DNA of 64,000 nucleotides from Geoanaerobacter pelophilus (GCF_018476885.1 NZ_JAHCVJ010000002.1:496001-560000), one strand, 5' to 3'; numbered from the stretch's first letter, positions 10,696 through 24,347 are shown. Made by a program: numbers and translations. Notes: generated by a model from the sequence alone, not told the origin.

Positions 10696-10857
10696 ATGAC
10701 AAGCATCGGCTGGGAATTTTACGGATTGAAATTCGGCATGCTGCTGACCATGCTCATTTCTGCCGGTTTGGTCGTGAGTGTCTGGCTCGGAGCCCATAAA
10801 ACAATGGCAGAAAGAGGGCATATCGATACTATGGCAGGCGATGAGGGGGATGACTGA
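10696..10857 (+). CDS. Small single-pass membrane protein (53 residues)
   Basis: Starts at ATG 10696, with a near-perfect Shine-Dalgarno AAGGAGG at 10681-10687. The product has one hydrophobic helix (about residues 10-31, FGMLLTMLISAGLVVSVWL) and a short acidic tail ending GDEGDD. The extended -10 promoter, strong ribosome-binding site and downstream hairpin make a complete small transcription unit, so it is probably real despite its size. I do not recognise the family and give no function. It lies alone between the divergent TonB receptor and the convergent gltBD operon. Confidence 0.6.
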   Translation: MTSIGWEFYGLKFGMLLTMLISAGLVVSVWLGAHKTMAERGHIDTMAGDEGDD

Positions 10858-10897
10858 TCAAGCCGAGAAGCAAAAGCATGTTTGCGTAAACTAAACG

Positions 10898-10930
10898 AAA
10901 GAAGGGCCGGTCTGAAGCCGGCCCTTCGAT
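10898..10930 (-). terminator. Intrinsic terminator shared by gltD and the small membrane protein gene
   Basis: A perfect 10-base stem: GAAGGGCCGG (10901-10910) with CCGGCCCTTC (10918-10927), loop of 7. The minus-strand side is followed by a T-rich stretch (TTTCGTTT), so it mainly ends the gltBD transcript. It lies between convergent genes and could stop both. Confidence 0.8.
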
Positions 10931-10942
10931 ATTCTGCTACGT

Positions 10943-12424
10943 TCAGGGCAGTTCCGTTGTCCCCATCAGGTAGCGGTCGCACTCTCGCGCCGCGCCCCGC
11001 CCCTCGTTGAAGGCCCAGACCACGAGACTCTGCCCGCGGCGGCAGTCGCCGGCGGCAAAAACACCCTCGACGCTGGTGGCATAGCGGCCATAGTCCGCCT
11101 TGATATTGCTCCGGCCGTCCCGTTCAAGACCGAGCGCACCTGGGAGTTCCTGCTCTGGTCCCAGAAAGCCCATGGCCAACAGCACCAGGCTGGCCGGCCG
11201 AACCTGCTCAGTCCCGGGTACCGGAATGGGCGCAAACTGCCCCTGGGCATTTTTCTCCCACTGAACCTGAACGGTATGAATGGCAGTGACGTTGCCGTCC
11301 GCATCGCCTTCGAATCTGGTCGCCGTGGTCTGGAACACCCGCGGGTCAGCACCGAATTTAGCGGCAGCCTCTTCCTGGCCGTAATCGACCTTGTGGGTCT
11401 TGGGCCACTCGGGCCAGGGATTGTCATCGGCGCGGCTGTCGGGGAAGCGGGGCATGATCTCAAGCTGCACCACCGAGTTACAGCCATGGCGCAGGGAGGT
11501 TCCGACGCAGTCGGTGCCGGTATCGCCGCCGCCGATAATGATCACATCCTTACCCGCGGCTGAAATATAGTCTGCTCCTTCATTGAGGAGCGCCTTGGTA
11601 TTGGCGGTAAGGAAATCCATGGCAAAGTGGATCCCTTTGAGCGAGCGCCCCTCGATGGGGAGGTCGCGGGGGAGGGTGGCGCCAGTAGCAAGGACAACGG
11701 CATCGAATTCACTACGGAGTTTCTCGACAGGATAGTCGGCGCTGCCGATGTTCGTGTTGCAGACAAAGGTGATCTGCTCGGCCTCCAGCAGTTGAATCCG
11801 GCGCAGCACTACGTCCCGCTTGTCCAGCTTCATGTTGGGGATGCCGTACATCAAGAGTCCGCCAGGGAGGTCGGCCCGCTCGAATACCGTCACCTGGTGT
11901 CCAGCCTTGTTCAGCTGGGCGGCGGCCGAGAGACCGGCCGGCCCGGAGCCGACCACTGCCACCTTCTTGCCGGTCCGGTTTTGCGGTGGGCAAGGGGTGA
12001 TCCACCCTTCCTGCCAGGCGCGGTCAACGATGCTGACCTCGATGTTCTTGATGGTGACCGCAGGTTCTGTGGCGCCAAGGGTGCATGACCCCTCGCACGG
12101 GGCCGGACAGACCCGGCCGGTGAACTCCGGAAAGTTGTTGGTCCGATGCAACCGGTCCAGCGCCTGGCGCCAGAGACCGCGGTAGACCAGATCGTTCCAG
12201 TCAGGGATCAGGTTGTTGATCGGACAACCGCAGGCCATGCCGCTCACCAGCATGCCGGTATGGCAGAACGGAATGCCGCAATCCATGCAGCGGGCCCCCT
12301 GGGTGCGAAGCGCCTGCTCCGGGAGATGCAGATGAAACTCATTCCAGTCTTTAAGTCGCTCCAGCGGCTCGCGATCAGCCGGTAGCTCGCGATTGTATTC
12401 CATGAATCCGGTTGGTTTTCCCAT
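10943..12424 (-). CDS. gltD: Glutamate synthase [NADPH] small (beta) subunit
   Basis: 493 residues, the usual length. The N-terminal Cys-rich region ([25 protein letters not shown]) binds the 4Fe-4S clusters. The FAD-binding [10 protein letters not shown] motif is near residue 157, and the NADPH-binding [11 protein letters not shown] motif lies in the second half. The C-terminal [15 protein letters not shown] is typical of GltD. The subunit takes electrons from NADPH and passes them to GltB, which makes two glutamates from glutamine and 2-oxoglutarate. It lies 32 bases after gltB on the same strand, so the two form one operon ended by the hairpin at 10901-10927. Confidence 0.97.
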   Translation of the reverse strand: MGKPTGFMEYNRELPADREPLERLKDWNEFHLHLPEQALRTQGARCMDCGIPFCHTGMLVSGMACGCPINNLIPDWNDLVYRGLWRQALDRLHRTNNFPEFTGRVCPAPCEGSCTLGATEPAVTIKNIEVSIVDRAWQEGWITPCPPQNRTGKKVAVVGSGPAGLSAAAQLNKAGHQVTVFERADLPGGLLMYGIPNMKLDKRDVVLRRIQLLEAEQITFVCNTNIGSADYPVEKLRSEFDAVVLATGATLPRDLPIEGRSLKGIHFAMDFLTANTKALLNEGADYISAAGKDVIIIGGGDTGTDCVGTSLRHGCNSVVQLEIMPRFPDSRADDNPWPEWPKTHKVDYGQEEAAAKFGADPRVFQTTATRFEGDADGNVTAIHTVQVQWEKNAQGQFAPIPVPGTEQVRPASLVLLAMGFLGPEQELPGALGLERDGRSNIKADYGRYATSVEGVFAAGDCRRGQSLVVWAFNEGRGAARECDRYLMGTTELP

Positions 12425-12456
12425 AGCTCTATCCTATCTAAAAAAGTAACTCTCGA

Positions 12457-17040
<4,584 letters not shown>

Positions 17041-17324
17041 GATGCAGCCTTTGCGAGTTAGTGACTTCGTTAGTTATTCTGGCTTTCTACAATAAGCATC
17101 GATTGTGCCTTAATCGCTCAATTGAAAATAAATGTTATTAATAGTTGAAATTACTGCTTTTTTTAGCACGCATAGCCGCCTTCAAGCGGGGTAAACCACA
17201 CTACCCCACTGCTCCCAGGGAGCAATCTTACTCAACTGAGTACACAACAGAGTGCAATCAGGAAAACTCAGGCAATGCCATGTCGAGTGCATCAAGTAAC
17301 GAGAAGGATCTGAATGAAAAAAGG
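17041..17324. other. Upstream region of gltB without a gene
   Basis: About 280 bases, AT-rich near gltB (17080-17160). It must hold the gltB promoter, but I find no -35/-10 pair good enough to name. Short frames here show no coding signature. Confidence 0.4.
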
Positions 17325-17353
17325 AAAAAAGGGCTACAGCCAGTAGCCGTAAC
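17320..17353 (-). terminator. Intrinsic terminator-like hairpin left of the integrated element
   Basis: GGCTAC pairs with GTAGCC around a five-base loop (about 17333-17349). Read on the minus strand the stem is followed by CCCTTTTTTCC. No minus-strand gene lies directly upstream now. Before the element inserted, tRNA-Ser would have been there, so this may be the original tRNA terminator (inference). Confidence 0.55.
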
Positions 17354-17439
17354 CCCTTGATTTAGTGGCGAGGTAGTCGGCCGAATAGTCAGTTTAAGCA
17401 TTTGTTGTTACTGCAATATATTTATGATGAGAAATAATC

Positions 17440-17461
17440 ATACCGTAAAATATACCGTAAA
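17440..17461. repeat. Left-end integrase arm-type repeats (two ATACCGTAAA copies)
   Basis: ATACCGTAAA at 17440-17449 and again at 17452-17461, direct and 12 bases apart. The same 10-mer recurs only near the integrase end of the element, so these are the likely left arm-type binding sites of the integrase. Confidence 0.65.
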
Positions 17462-17609
17462 GTTCTGACTCTGCAAACTTCCAATACAGTTAATTTAAGG
17501 TGCAATAAGGGCAAGGTATACAAGTCAGTTTTTAGGATACCTCCATATACCCGATGCTGACTGATTAGGTTAACGCCAAGATTCCTGTAGTATTCATTAT
17601 AATTTCGGG

Positions 17610-19355
17610 TCACAGTGCAGCTTGCGACATGGCTAATTTCCGTGCTTCAGGAATGTCAATCTTTGCTTTGTGTCCATGCTTCTCCAGCATATGCAAAAGA
17701 TTAGCACCGTTTAGAAGAATCATTGGTTTGCCTTTGGCAAATTCATAAGAATCAGGACCGTAGTCTGAAGTGGTAACTAAAATCCCCTTGTTTGCGCCTT
17801 CGTTCATTACGGTACCATATAGGTCCCTGACGGCTCCAACGCCAACAGTGTTCGTATATCGTTTTGCTTGAATGACGATTTTGCCACCTCGGATTGGATC
17901 TGGATCAAAAGCTACTGCGTCCACTCCTCCGTCGCGACTTGCCTGTGTAACTTTAACTTCACCGCCATTAACAGAGAACTCTTTTTCAAATATTTCTCGT
18001 ATTAGGTGCTCAAAATCTTCCCAGTCCATGGCAGCAAGATTTATTGAGGGATCAAGTGTATTTGCGACCTCATATGCTGAAACGAATCGCCCGTCCTCTC
18101 GCCTCATTTGCATTATCGGCGGCACTGCAGCTAAACTGTGAAGCTTTGAACTCCCAACGCCCTTCAAACTTTTGAAACACGCCTTTGGATCAACATTTGC
18201 CAGGTTAATCGCTAAAAACTCATTTCGTCTAACTTGCAACGACATAACACAAGGGTTGATATCTTTTCCTGTGCTACGATCAAGAGATTTTACCCAACCA
18301 TTAAAGACTACAGTATCTATTGCGTTAATAACATCAGATTCAAACAGCTCATGTACTGTGCGGAGTACGATATTATACAGAATATCGTCATATAACTTTA
18401 AAAGTTGCGTTTGCGAAAGATGTTGCTCAACAAGTTCGTCTCTAGCTTGAATATATTTCACTTCTTTCAGTGTCGGAATATGTTCTGGAGCTGGCATTGT
18501 ATAATCAACCAGTAGTATTTTAGTTTCATTGTTATAATCAATGGCAAACTCTTTAGGAAAATAATCGGGATAATCAGATGCTGATAATACCATATCACAA
18601 TATTCAATAATTATTTCTGGTATACCGCTAACGTAGTCTTCTCGCATTTTGTCAATTACTGCATTTGCCGATATCTGCTTCTTTATATAATCCGTATTCA
18701 AACCTTCCCACTTTCGAAGCTCTCTTTGATAAGCACGTTCTTCCATCTGTAAAGCCTCTTCATAGTCTTTTACTGCTGCAGCATGATCAATTTCAATGTT
18801 TAAAATTTCCTGCTTCCAAGCTTCGTGATCTGATATAAAAAGGTTGTTACATGCATTTTCAATCTTCTCACGCCGTGAAGCAAATATCTTATCAAGGATG
18901 CCAAATTTGGGCTGATATTTTTGCTGATTTCTTTTTGGCTCCTCTGTAGCTTTTCTTTTAGTAGGCTTGACCTCTTGTGTAATTCTCTTCGGTTTTGGCT
19001 CTGGGTATTGAGTTGAATCCTTTAATGCTTCCCAATTTATGGCATCGTTGATATCCAGCGTGTGCAATAAGATGTTACTGAGACGATCAAGTTCCTTCTG
19101 CGCTTCCTCTGTAAGTCTTACACCTGTTTGTTTTTTTGTTTCTCTGCTAAGTCTAGTTGTCTCCTTTGTTTGCATCTGATTCCATTTCTCATCCCATTCA
19201 TTAGACTGTAAGTCGGCCTTGCGGCGGATAATAGTAGAATCACCACCTTTGATTAAGCGATGCTTTTTGAGCCCATCATGCCAGAGCTCAATTTGATAAG
19301 AAGGAATACCACGAACACTATATTTCGTTTCGACATCACCAATTCTTGTTCTCAT
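17610..19355 (-). CDS. Mrr-type restriction endonuclease with a long N-terminal region
   Basis: 581 residues. The C-terminal domain (about 435-560) carries the Mrr_cat PD-(D/E)XK pattern: an early Glu helix (DFEHLIREIFE), DGGVDAVAF with D479, then VIQAKRY with the QAK triad at 496-498, and GILVTTSDY. Such enzymes cut foreign or modified DNA. The N-terminal 430 residues are charged and helical, partly coiled coil (about 70-235), and match no domain I recognise; they may sense or oligomerise. A strong ribosome-binding site (GAGGAG) precedes the ATG. The gene is the leftmost cargo of the element and stands alone, with no methylase beside it, as expected for a type IV-like enzyme. Codon and base use is AT-richer than the chromosome. 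Confidence 0.8.
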   Translation of the reverse strand: MRTRIGDVETKYSVRGIPSYQIELWHDGLKKHRLIKGGDSTIIRRKADLQSNEWDEKWNQMQTKETTRLSRETKKQTGVRLTEEAQKELDRLSNILLHTLDINDAINWEALKDSTQYPEPKPKRITQEVKPTKRKATEEPKRNQQKYQPKFGILDKIFASRREKIENACNNLFISDHEAWKQEILNIEIDHAAAVKDYEEALQMEERAYQRELRKWEGLNTDYIKKQISANAVIDKMREDYVSGIPEIIIEYCDMVLSASDYPDYFPKEFAIDYNNETKILLVDYTMPAPEHIPTLKEVKYIQARDELVEQHLSQTQLLKLYDDILYNIVLRTVHELFESDVINAIDTVVFNGWVKSLDRSTGKDINPCVMSLQVRRNEFLAINLANVDPKACFKSLKGVGSSKLHSLAAVPPIMQMRREDGRFVSAYEVANTLDPSINLAAMDWEDFEHLIREIFEKEFSVNGGEVKVTQASRDGGVDAVAFDPDPIRGGKIVIQAKRYTNTVGVGAVRDLYGTVMNEGANKGILVTTSDYGPDSYEFAKGKPMILLNGANLLHMLEKHGHKAKIDIPEARKLAMSQAAL

Positions 19356-19833
19356 GTTAACTCCTCATTAAATCAGTGAGACCAGTTTAATTTTACGGAA
19401 AATATCAGAATCGACTTAGTATTGCAAATGATTGAAAAAATATTGAGTTGAGATTCTTGGAGTGGAATGCTGAAAGCGACTTAAAATCAATATATGAGTG
19501 GTTCACGATAATCCGGGATGAAATTATCATGTCGTTTTCATTTGGAATTCAGGGATTTCTGGGTTTTGTCAAAGTCGATTTATTATCAGCACTGCAAGTA
19601 GTGTTATGCCTCCAAAATATAATGTAAAAAACTTCAGGAGTTTTTGAAAGTTATTAGTTCACATACTCAAAACGAGAACCAAAGTCACATACATAATATG
19701 AATTAATGGCCCTATACTATTGATGTTTTGAGCTATTATTGATTATTCCTATACGAAAAATACGGCATATAAAATCAATCTCGTGAACAAAACCATAACT
19801 CCGTCGCATACTTTCTACAAACGCTGATTGTAT
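19356..19833. other. AT-rich gene-free stretch within the element
   Basis: 478 bases with only very short frames (the longest plus-strand one about 32 codons, no ribosome-binding site). It lies upstream of the Mrr gene and downstream of the HNH-like gene, so it probably holds the Mrr promoter. I see no clear repeat or tRNA-like structure. Confidence 0.4.
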
Positions 19834-20220
19834 TCACTTAAGACGTTCGAACCATTTTGAACCATCTCCGTATTTATCTAGTATTTCCCCCCATGGTATT
19901 GGGTTGGTGAAGCGTCTATGGATTCGAGTATGGCAACTTTGACACAATGGGAAGTGCCCTGTCATGCTAGAGTAATCTTCCGAGTGGAAGGAGATTGTTG
20001 CGTGGTTGGGGCTTGTCCCGCAGATATCGCAATTATAGTCCTCTGCTGGAGTAATCAGGCCAAGCTGAATTCCAAGATAAATTGCTTGCCATTTCAAAAC
20101 TCTTTGATCATGGGTAAAGCCGTTATAGGTTTGTAAGGGTTTCCACGTCCAGGCCCGAGGTTTGAGGCTTCGTTTGGCCGCGAGCATGAATATACTTTCG
20201 ATAGTCATTTCTTCGTTCAT
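19834..20220 (-). CDS. HNH-like zinc-binding protein
   Basis: 128 residues. The second half has CDICG about 30 residues before LCQSCHTRIHRRF, so two CxxC knuckles with a following His pair, as in HNH-type nucleases and related zinc-binding proteins. The N-terminal half is helical (SIFMLAAKRSLKPRAW) and not recognised. A GGGAG site lies 7 bases before the ATG. It starts 26 bases after the serine recombinase stop on the same strand, so the two are probably co-transcribed and may act together on DNA (inference). Nuclease activity is not proven by the motif alone. Confidence 0.6.
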   Translation of the reverse strand: MNEEMTIESIFMLAAKRSLKPRAWTWKPLQTYNGFTHDQRVLKWQAIYLGIQLGLITPAEDYNCDICGTSPNHATISFHSEDYSSMTGHFPLCQSCHTRIHRRFTNPIPWGEILDKYGDGSKWFERLK

Positions 20221-20246
20221 TATTGATCTCCCGAAGTAGCCTTATA

Positions 20247-20936
20247 TCAAATTGCTTGAGGTAGCCTAGCCATAGCATTCTTTACAGCGGTTGGGGTCCA
20301 GCTCCCCTGCTTCCCTCTGGCAGTGAGTATGCCTCTATTGTTCAGCTCCCGCGCCATTTGATTCAAGCTCATTCCCTGGTTCGTATAATCCTGGATGATG
20401 GGGGAGAGACTTCCCGCGAAATCGTTTGCTTTGCCCTGCCGAGCCTGTACCCCTAGGACTCGTCCCATAGCCGCTGCGTGTTGATTTAGGTTCCCAGGAT
20501 TCCCCAGAGTCTTGCCACGGGCTTTAGCCGCTTGAAGTGCTGCCTTGGTGCGTTGGCTGATCATCTCCCGCTCATGCTCTGCTACAGCTGCGAGAATGTG
20601 AATTGTGAATTTATTGGCAGCTGGCATATCACAAGCCACGAACTCGATACCAGACTTCATGACTGACCCAATAAAGTGTGAATCTCGTGAAAGCCTATCG
20701 AGCTTTGCGATGACTAGCGTTGCTCCTGTCACCTGACAGTGCTTGAATGCCTTTTGAAGTTCTTGACGCTCGTTAAGCTTGCCGCTTTCCACTTCAACAT
20801 ATTCCGCTATCAGTTCCCAGCTCCCGCCGTTTAGATAATCATTGATTGCTTTACGCTGTGCTTCAAGCCCTAGGCCTGAAGCTCCCTGCTTTGCGGTTGA
20901 TACTCTTATATATCCAACGAATTTACCGTTAGCCAT
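20247..20936 (-). CDS. Serine recombinase (resolvase/invertase family)
   Basis: 229 residues. The N-terminal resolvase domain has the nucleophile S13 in GYIRVSTAKQG and the catalytic Arg residues in KLDRLSR (R81, R84). The helix E region is EHEREMISQRTKAAL. The C-terminal part (about 180-225; MSLNQMARELNNRGILTARG) is a helix-turn-helix-like DNA-binding segment of the recombinase type. It is longer than Tn3 resolvases and far shorter than large serine integrases. It may resolve multimers, invert a segment or help mobilise the element. GGAGGTAA precedes the start and a promoter is visible at 20984-21011. Confidence 0.88.
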   Translation of the reverse strand: MANGKFVGYIRVSTAKQGASGLGLEAQRKAINDYLNGGSWELIAEYVEVESGKLNERQELQKAFKHCQVTGATLVIAKLDRLSRDSHFIGSVMKSGIEFVACDMPAANKFTIHILAAVAEHEREMISQRTKAALQAAKARGKTLGNPGNLNQHAAAMGRVLGVQARQGKANDFAGSLSPIIQDYTNQGMSLNQMARELNNRGILTARGKQGSWTPTAVKNAMARLPQAI

Positions 20937-20983
20937 TGTGATTTACCTCCATGTATAAAAACAGTGAATGGTCGTGTACTGTA

Positions 20984-21011
20984 ATAATATAGTGACCACG
21001 TAAATTGGCAA
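20984..21011 (-). promoter_or_regulatory. Promoter of the serine recombinase/HNH operon
   Basis: On the minus strand TTGCCA (21006-21011) is separated by 16 bases from TATTAT (20984-20989), about 48 bases before the recombinase start. The surrounding bases (20970-21000) show imperfect dyad symmetry (GGTC...GACC) that could be an operator or recombination half-sites. Confidence 0.5.
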
Positions 21012-21330
21012 GCCCGATTTGTCCAGCTTATTTTAAATAATATATGTCTGTGACGTGTGGGGCTATGAAACAGAAGAAGTGAATATAAGTGACTATAAGT
21101 TATGGTCGCCTTGAAGCCTCATTGCGGACAAATCTGGTCATTGGAAAGAAACATTTCCCAGCAACGGGAATGAGTGTGACCGTCGGTAAGGTTTTCTGTC
21201 ACGATCGAGTCCAGACAAAAACTGGGACTTGCCTTTCTGTAACCTTCAACCGCAAATCCTATGGTCAGTGCCTCGCCATGAGCTCAAATGCCAATATGAT
21301 CCCACGCCAAAATATTGTAATAGTCATTGG
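21012..21330. other. Gene-free stretch between the TIR-STAND gene and the recombinase
   Basis: About 320 bases. A plus-strand frame runs through it into the antisense of the TIR gene but has no ribosome-binding site and no recognisable product. No clear terminator hairpin was seen. Confidence 0.35.
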
Positions 21331-23937
21331 TTATCGCCTTTTCTTACGAGAAAAAGCACGGAATCCTTTTGCCTGCGACTGCACAGTTTTTAGGTTTTCT
21401 TGGATATCTACAAGCAAAGGATGTGTAGCTGACAGTATGCGTTTTCCAACAAGAAGTGCTTTATTCAATGCATCTACGGCTAGTTGCGATTTGCCGAGTC
21501 TGTAATAGGATATTCCTAAACTAAAAAATGATCTGACAACATCCGGATGGTTTTCGCCATATAATGACTGACGTATATTTAGGGCCTTTTGAATTAACTC
21601 ATGGCCCATTTTGTTGTCACCAGATGCACAGCAAGTATTTCCGATATTATTATATGAAGTGGCGCTAAAAATGTTGTTATCACCAAAAAGCTTACAGTAT
21701 ATGTCAACTGACTTCTGCTGAAACTCTAAAGCTTTTCGGTAGTCCCTCAAACTAAAATAGATGTTGCCAATATTATTATATGAAGTAGCGGTTGCTGGGT
21801 GATCTTCGCCAAAAAGCTCTCGGCTAATGTCAAGAGACTTCTGCAGAAGCTCTAATGCTGTCTGGCAGTCTCCCAGGTAATTATAAATAGTTCCGACACT
21901 GTCGTATGAAGAGGCAGTCTTGTGATGTTTATCTCCAAAGAGAGTAAGGCAGATATTTAGCGCTTTCCTATGGAATTCAAGAGCTTTTTTGTAGTCACCC
22001 AAATCACAGTAAGCGATGCCGACACTCTTGTAAGATAATACAGTATCGGAGTGGTTTTCACCAAAGAGGCTTAACCTGATTGAAAGTGCATGTTCCTTGA
22101 GTTTTAGGGCAGTTTTGAAGTCGCCGATTAATCCATATGTATGACCAAGATCGTCATTAATATGGGCGTTCAATTCCGTCGGCTCAGAACTCTCTTTTTC
22201 GATCATTGAAAAAGAGGATTTCACAATGTCATGAGCTCTTCGGTAATCACCTCGGTGATAAGGTGGATATGCTTGAAGCCAGGTCAAGCGGGCGTTTGTC
22301 CGGGGGAGTCCACTACAGTTGTCGCACCAGGCAATTAAGTGATCTATCTCAGCCTCATAACTTGGTAAATTTTTAAACTCTTCCCTCAATCCCTGGAACC
22401 AGTCTCCAAGCTTATTGGCAATATTTTCAGCCCAAATCATTTCCCCAGCTATAGGTATTTCAACTTTTCGTACTTCGCGTACCAGTCGATGGATTGCATA
22501 GCGTTCTGCTCCCTGAATTTTCTGGATAATTCGCAACTCAACACCAAGTGCCATGGCACCGCGAAGTTCAGCAGGCGTCTTGCCGAGCAGACATGCCATG
22601 AGTTCGATCCCCATTGTTGCGGGGCCGCTCCATGTAAGAAGGTTGAGAATCGGCGTAAGAAGAGGTTCTTCTTCAAAAAGTTCTTCATTGATCTTTAGTG
22701 TTCGAAAAAGATCGGGGTCATGTCCAGTAAAACTTCTGAGAAATTTTTCCGGCAGTGCTTTCAGGGGATCTTCTCGAAGTTTAGCCAGATAATCGGCGAA
22801 GGTGAAGGTTCTGCGGTGACAAAGATAAGCCCCAGCCAGTTCAATGGCTAAAGGAAGACCGCCAAGAATGGTCCCAATTTCCAGCGCTGCTGTTTCCTCT
22901 GTAGGATCTTCCGGTAGACGGCAAGATTCTTGACAAAGAAGCTTAAAAGAGCACTCTGGATCTAGGGGATCTATGGGGATAGGGGTGAAGCCAGGCTGAT
23001 CAAACCGGCTGGTGACAAGGATGTGGGCGGTGCTATGGGGGTTGGGGAAATAAGGGCTAATCGCCTGTTGTGCTTCTAGGTTGTCAAAAATGATTAGGCA
23101 GTTGCCATGGCCACGGAGTCGCTGCTTGGCCACGTCCAGCTTGTCCTTGTGGTCTGATTCAGGGGCAATCCATTGGGCCGAGACCGCCAACTCCGTCAAT
23201 TGGGCGTCGATTTCCTGGTCTGCGTTGAGCCAGATAATGCCATTTGGATAGGAATCACGATACCGATGGGCATATTCCACGGCGAGCTGCGTCTTGCCAA
23301 GGCCGCCGAGCCCCTTGAATGATACGGTGTGGCCGATGGCTGTCCGGCGTCCCTCCACTAAATGCTGTCTAACGGTCGAAAGTGCCTCGTCCCTGCCGAT
23401 TACCTGGTTCCCCTTTGTAGCATAAGGAACATGAAAAACCGGGTTGGAGGGGTGATAGTTAGGTCTTAGCGAAGGGGTGGAAGGATTTTCTACGGTAGGA
23501 GTTGTCTTTATCAGATGATTTACTTCTTTAGTTAACAACGCCAATGCCTCTTCAGCATCGTTTTCGGTCATGGAAGTAAGCGCTTTACCATCTTTGGGTC
23601 TGGCTTGGATGGATTGCAACCAAGAAACATCATCCCAGGCGCAGGGGCGCAAGATGACCGGTATAACGCGAACACCGTCCTTTTCTCGGCGCTGCAACAA
23701 AGGAGGTATTTCTTTTCCTAGGATGAACATTGAGGTGAGAAAGTCGGCCGATATCAGGAGTAATGCAACGTCGCATGAATGAATTGCTTTCTCGATCTCA
23801 GGCAGCCAATTATCCCCCCCCGAAATCCGGCGGTCATCCCACAACGCCAATTGGCCGTCATTTGCGAGCACGCCGAGATGCTTTACGACGTTATCTTTCC
23901 ATGCCTCGTCTTTATGACTGTAGCTGATAAAAACCAT
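21331..23937 (-). CDS. TIR-NB-ARC-TPR protein (STAND NTPase, probable anti-phage sensor)
   Basis: 868 residues. A TIR domain (about 1-140) begins MVFISYSHKDE; the likely NADase Glu is E76 in FILGKEIPPL. An NB-ARC-type STAND ATPase follows (about 175-450), with Walker A GLGGLGKTQ at 209-217, Walker B LIIFDNLE at 281-288, sensor LVTSRF and the GLPLAIELAG motif at 360-369. The C-terminus (about 600-850) holds about six kinesin-light-chain-like TPRs of roughly 42 residues (SYNNIGNIYFSLRDYRKALE type), a probable ligand sensor. By analogy with plant NLRs and bacterial STAND defence proteins, it would oligomerise on sensing a phage component and the TIR would degrade NAD (inference). GGGAG precedes the ATG. 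It stands alone inside the element. Confidence 0.88.
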   Translation of the reverse strand: MVFISYSHKDEAWKDNVVKHLGVLANDGQLALWDDRRISGGDNWLPEIEKAIHSCDVALLLISADFLTSMFILGKEIPPLLQRREKDGVRVIPVILRPCAWDDVSWLQSIQARPKDGKALTSMTENDAEEALALLTKEVNHLIKTTPTVENPSTPSLRPNYHPSNPVFHVPYATKGNQVIGRDEALSTVRQHLVEGRRTAIGHTVSFKGLGGLGKTQLAVEYAHRYRDSYPNGIIWLNADQEIDAQLTELAVSAQWIAPESDHKDKLDVAKQRLRGHGNCLIIFDNLEAQQAISPYFPNPHSTAHILVTSRFDQPGFTPIPIDPLDPECSFKLLCQESCRLPEDPTEETAALEIGTILGGLPLAIELAGAYLCHRRTFTFADYLAKLREDPLKALPEKFLRSFTGHDPDLFRTLKINEELFEEEPLLTPILNLLTWSGPATMGIELMACLLGKTPAELRGAMALGVELRIIQKIQGAERYAIHRLVREVRKVEIPIAGEMIWAENIANKLGDWFQGLREEFKNLPSYEAEIDHLIAWCDNCSGLPRTNARLTWLQAYPPYHRGDYRRAHDIVKSSFSMIEKESSEPTELNAHINDDLGHTYGLIGDFKTALKLKEHALSIRLSLFGENHSDTVLSYKSVGIAYCDLGDYKKALEFHRKALNICLTLFGDKHHKTASSYDSVGTIYNYLGDCQTALELLQKSLDISRELFGEDHPATATSYNNIGNIYFSLRDYRKALEFQQKSVDIYCKLFGDNNIFSATSYNNIGNTCCASGDNKMGHELIQKALNIRQSLYGENHPDVVRSFFSLGISYYRLGKSQLAVDALNKALLVGKRILSATHPLLVDIQENLKTVQSQAKGFRAFSRKKRR

Positions 23938-24347
23938 GAATTCTCCCTTCGGATAGCGAACTTTAAATGAGTCGAGTCCATACTCCGCATGTATGTAGAC
24001 GTGACCCCATGCTTTTTATTCTAAGTCATATTGATCTCCTTCTTGCCAACGTCTTGAGGGTTTTTTGTAGCGAAGCAGAAGACGAGAGCTTGCATATATC
24101 GAAGCTGACTCAAATTTACATCATCTGGTCAGGTCGAAAAGCGCATCGATTTGTGGCCTTAGCATGCCGGATATCATGATTTACGCTTTTGAGGTTAGCG
24201 CACTCTTACAAAAACTAGCAGAAGCGCTAAAACAATGCAAATAAATGAAGGAGTAGTGATTAGCAGGAAATTACTTGGTGGGATTTTATACAGTGTTTGC
24301 CGATGTGAGATAATTTTAGGAGTACGCTCTGAGTTGTCCAAATAAAG
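23938..24347. other. Gene-free stretch between the Rep gene and the TIR-STAND gene
   Basis: 410 bases. It should carry the promoter of the TIR-STAND gene. A 70-codon plus-strand frame here has no ribosome-binding site or recognisable sequence. No hairpin strong enough to name. Confidence 0.4.

Noticed and set aside
17145-17360. 71-codon plus-strand frame upstream of gltB
   Set aside because: Runs through the terminator hairpin and has no recognisable product.
17422-17613. 63-codon minus-strand frame at the left end of the element
   Set aside because: Contains the arm repeats, has no ribosome-binding site and no family features.
21089-21505. 138-codon plus-strand frame
   Set aside because: Half of it is antisense to the TIR-STAND gene; no ribosome-binding site and no domain.
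23967-24179. 70-codon plus-strand frame before the TIR-STAND gene
   Set aside because: No ribosome-binding site and no coding signature.
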